DNA from: Marinomonas rhodophyticola
GTDB taxonomy: Bacteria; Pseudomonadota; Gammaproteobacteria; Pseudomonadales; Marinomonadaceae
Direction: 5' to 3'
DNA length: 64,000 bases
Assembly (NCBI RefSeq): GCF_026113935.1
Contig: NZ_JAPEUL010000007.1
Span: 682,001-746,000 of the forward strand
In this document: positions 62,526 to 64,000 of the stretch, piece after piece
Numbering within the stretch: position 1 is the first letter of the stretch
Layout: every line of letters begins with the position of its first letter
Program-made: the position numbers and the translations under genes
Notes under the pieces: model-generated
What the model was told of the DNA's origin: nothing
What the model saw: only the letters and a program-made list of their open reading frames with translations
The model's database searches: none

Positions 62526-64000
62526 ATGGATAATGCAACCTACAACTTATCTTCCATGATATTAACCAGACTCAAAAGTGGGGGAGAAAAAGTTGCATTT
62601 ACTTTTATCTCCGACAATAATGAATCTACAGCGATTAGTTATGATCAGCTAAATAAATTAGTGCTACAAAAAGCTTCTATTTTACACAGTGAGATCGGCA
62701 GTAATCGGATAGCCTTGTTAGTGTTTCCAACTTGCCTTGAGTTTGTCACAAGTTTTCTTGCATGCATTGTGTCTAATGTCATTGCGGTTCCACTTCCCCT
62801 TCCTAAAAGCACCAAAGATAGAGTGAGTTTTGAGCGTGTACTAGGAGCATTAGATGTCACTGGAGCGAAGACGTTATTGTTGCGTTCATCAGACTTTTCT
62901 TTGTTTGCTAATCTCGATTTCAACGTACAGTTATTGGATTTGGATAGTACAAACAGTGGCAATTCGCCCACTTTTATAGCTCCCAATATTGAAGCAAAAG
63001 ATACCGCTTATCTGCAATTTACATCGGGTTCTAGCGGTGCACCACGAGGTGTTGTTTTATCACATCGAAATGTTCTGGAAAATCTAGCTTCTATTAAGCG
63101 GGCATTTAATCATTCTGAGTCAACGGTTACGTTAAGTTGGCTTCCACTGCACCATGATATGGGACTAGTTGGGCATGTGCTACAACCCTTATTTGAGGGA
63201 GGGAGTAGTGTCCTTATTCCCCCTTCTAAATTTTTACGTGATCCGCTTTTGTGGCTTCGCTCAATCGATAAATACAAAGCCAATACGAGTGGTGGGCCTG
63301 CGTTTGCCTACCAGTTGTGTGCTTCTAAGCTAAAAGAAAATACTGACCTGGATTTAAGCAGTTGGAAAAATGCCTATGTTGGCTCGGATCATATACCTGC
63401 AGAAGTATTAAACAATGCATCTGAGTGTTTTAGTCGACATGGTTTTGATTCAGCCAGTTGGTTGCCTTGTTATGGACTGGCTGAAGTCACCTTGTTTGTC
63501 GGAGGCACAAACGAGCGTAATGTATTAATGCTGGATGTTGATGCATTAGCAAAAAATCAAGTTTCTGTATTGAACGAAGAGCTGCGCGGTAAACCCATAT
63601 TTGGATATTGGATTAACTCATCAGATTTTGATGTCAAAATTGTCAATCCAGAAACGCTTATCGAATGTACAGAGGATGCGATTGGTGAAATCTGGCTAAG
63701 GGGGCGGTCAATAGGTGATGGGTATTATCAAAATGACGTTGCGAGTCATCAAACATTTAACCGTAAGCTACGTGGCGCTGAAAACGAGGGCTACCTATGT
63801 ACTGGTGACTTAGGTTTTTTTAAAGATAATCGTTTGTATCTCACTGGAAGAAGTAAAGATTTGATCATTATTCGTGGTGTGAACCACTACCCTCAGGATA
63901 TTGAGAAGACGGTTTTGATGGCGGATCCAGGCCCTGTTCATCATGAAGTAGCCTGTTTTTCGGTTGAGCGAAAAGGGCATGAGCAGCTTGTGGTGATCCG
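62526..64000 (+). CDS. Fatty-acyl-AMP ligase (FAAL), 5' part
   Basis: Adenylate-forming enzyme, open to the window edge (491 codons seen). It activates a fatty acid as acyl-AMP, usually to prime a polyketide or nonribosomal peptide. AMP-binding motif LQFTSGSSGAPRGVVLSH. SWLPLHHDMGLVGHVLQPLF, PCYGLAEVTLFVGG and CTGDLGFFKDNRLYLTGRSK follow, with DLIIIRGVNHYPQDIE near the edge, as in FAALs. ATG at 62526 with only a weak ribosome site. The downstream genes are outside the window, but a lipopeptide/polyketide cluster is likely. Confidence 0.9.
   Translation, partial: MDNATYNLSSMILTRLKSGGEKVAFTFISDNNESTAISYDQLNKLVLQKASILHSEIGSNRIALLVFPTCLEFVTSFLACIVSNVIAVPLPLPKSTKDRVSFERVLGALDVTGAKTLLLRSSDFSLFANLDFNVQLLDLDSTNSGNSPTFIAPNIEAKDTAYLQFTSGSSGAPRGVVLSHRNVLENLASIKRAFNHSESTVTLSWLPLHHDMGLVGHVLQPLFEGGSSVLIPPSKFLRDPLLWLRSIDKYKANTSGGPAFAYQLCASKLKENTDLDLSSWKNAYVGSDHIPAEVLNNASECFSRHGFDSASWLPCYGLAEVTLFVGGTNERNVLMLDVDALAKNQVSVLNEELRGKPIFGYWINSSDFDVKIVNPETLIECTEDAIGEIWLRGRSIGDGYYQNDVASHQTFNRKLRGAENEGYLCTGDLGFFKDNRLYLTGRSKDLIIIRGVNHYPQDIEKTVLMADPGPVHHEVACFSVERKGHEQLVVI

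Overview
The window looks like chromosome from a marine gammaproteobacterium. Gene content and protein style suggest the Oceanospirillales, possibly a Marinomonas-like organism, but no species marker is present. It has two parts: the right-hand part of a prophage (1 to about 32,091) and host chromosome (about 32,092 to 64,000).

Prophage structural genes. The genes form a mosaic: a lambda-type head module (terminase, gpW, portal, S49 protease/scaffold, decoration-like protein, capsid E, FII, Z) followed by a P2-type contractile tail (V, W, J, I, H, fibre assembly, FI, FII, E/E', T, U, X, D). The P2 programmed -1 frameshift site (T6G) between E and E' is conserved. The P2 late operon is interrupted between T and U by about 5.8 kb of mostly AT-rich accessory DNA: a restriction-modification system with controller protein and C-box operator, a C4-type antisense RNA with a Rha antirepressor, an unknown gene between twin terminators, and a K+ channel. 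After D, the 3' end of gene D is present three times, and a different AT-rich accessory gene follows each copy. A second C4-RNA/antirepressor locus (AntA), a HigBA toxin-antitoxin pair and a small ORF lead to an att site formed by the 3' part of a tRNA-Val(GAC). Integrase, early genes and lysis genes are not seen here and presumably lie to the left.

Host region. First comes a putative 2-oxoadipate/D-2-hydroxyglutarate catabolic island: HglS, a TctCBA transporter, an FAD-linked 2-hydroxyacid dehydrogenase, EtfBA, a remnant of ETF-quinone oxidoreductase, and a LysR regulator. Next are a NarL-type response regulator, a pirin remnant, osmoregulated glucan synthesis (opgGH), and a siderophore receptor with a FecBCDE-type ABC transporter, a likely Fur box and an AraC regulator. 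Last are the DabAB inorganic-carbon pump with a divergent LysR gene, two unrecognised genes, and the start of a fatty-acyl-AMP ligase gene that runs off the window.

Sequence quality. More than 20 single-base frameshifts split otherwise well-preserved genes, both phage (capsid, J, H, FII, T, AntA) and host (tctC, tctA, the FAD oxidase, etfA, opgH). Several lie at homopolymers. This pattern fits sequencing indels better than gene decay, so these genes are annotated as whole loci with the shift noted. ETF-QO, pirin, a Rha fragment and the extra gene D ends are genuine remnants.
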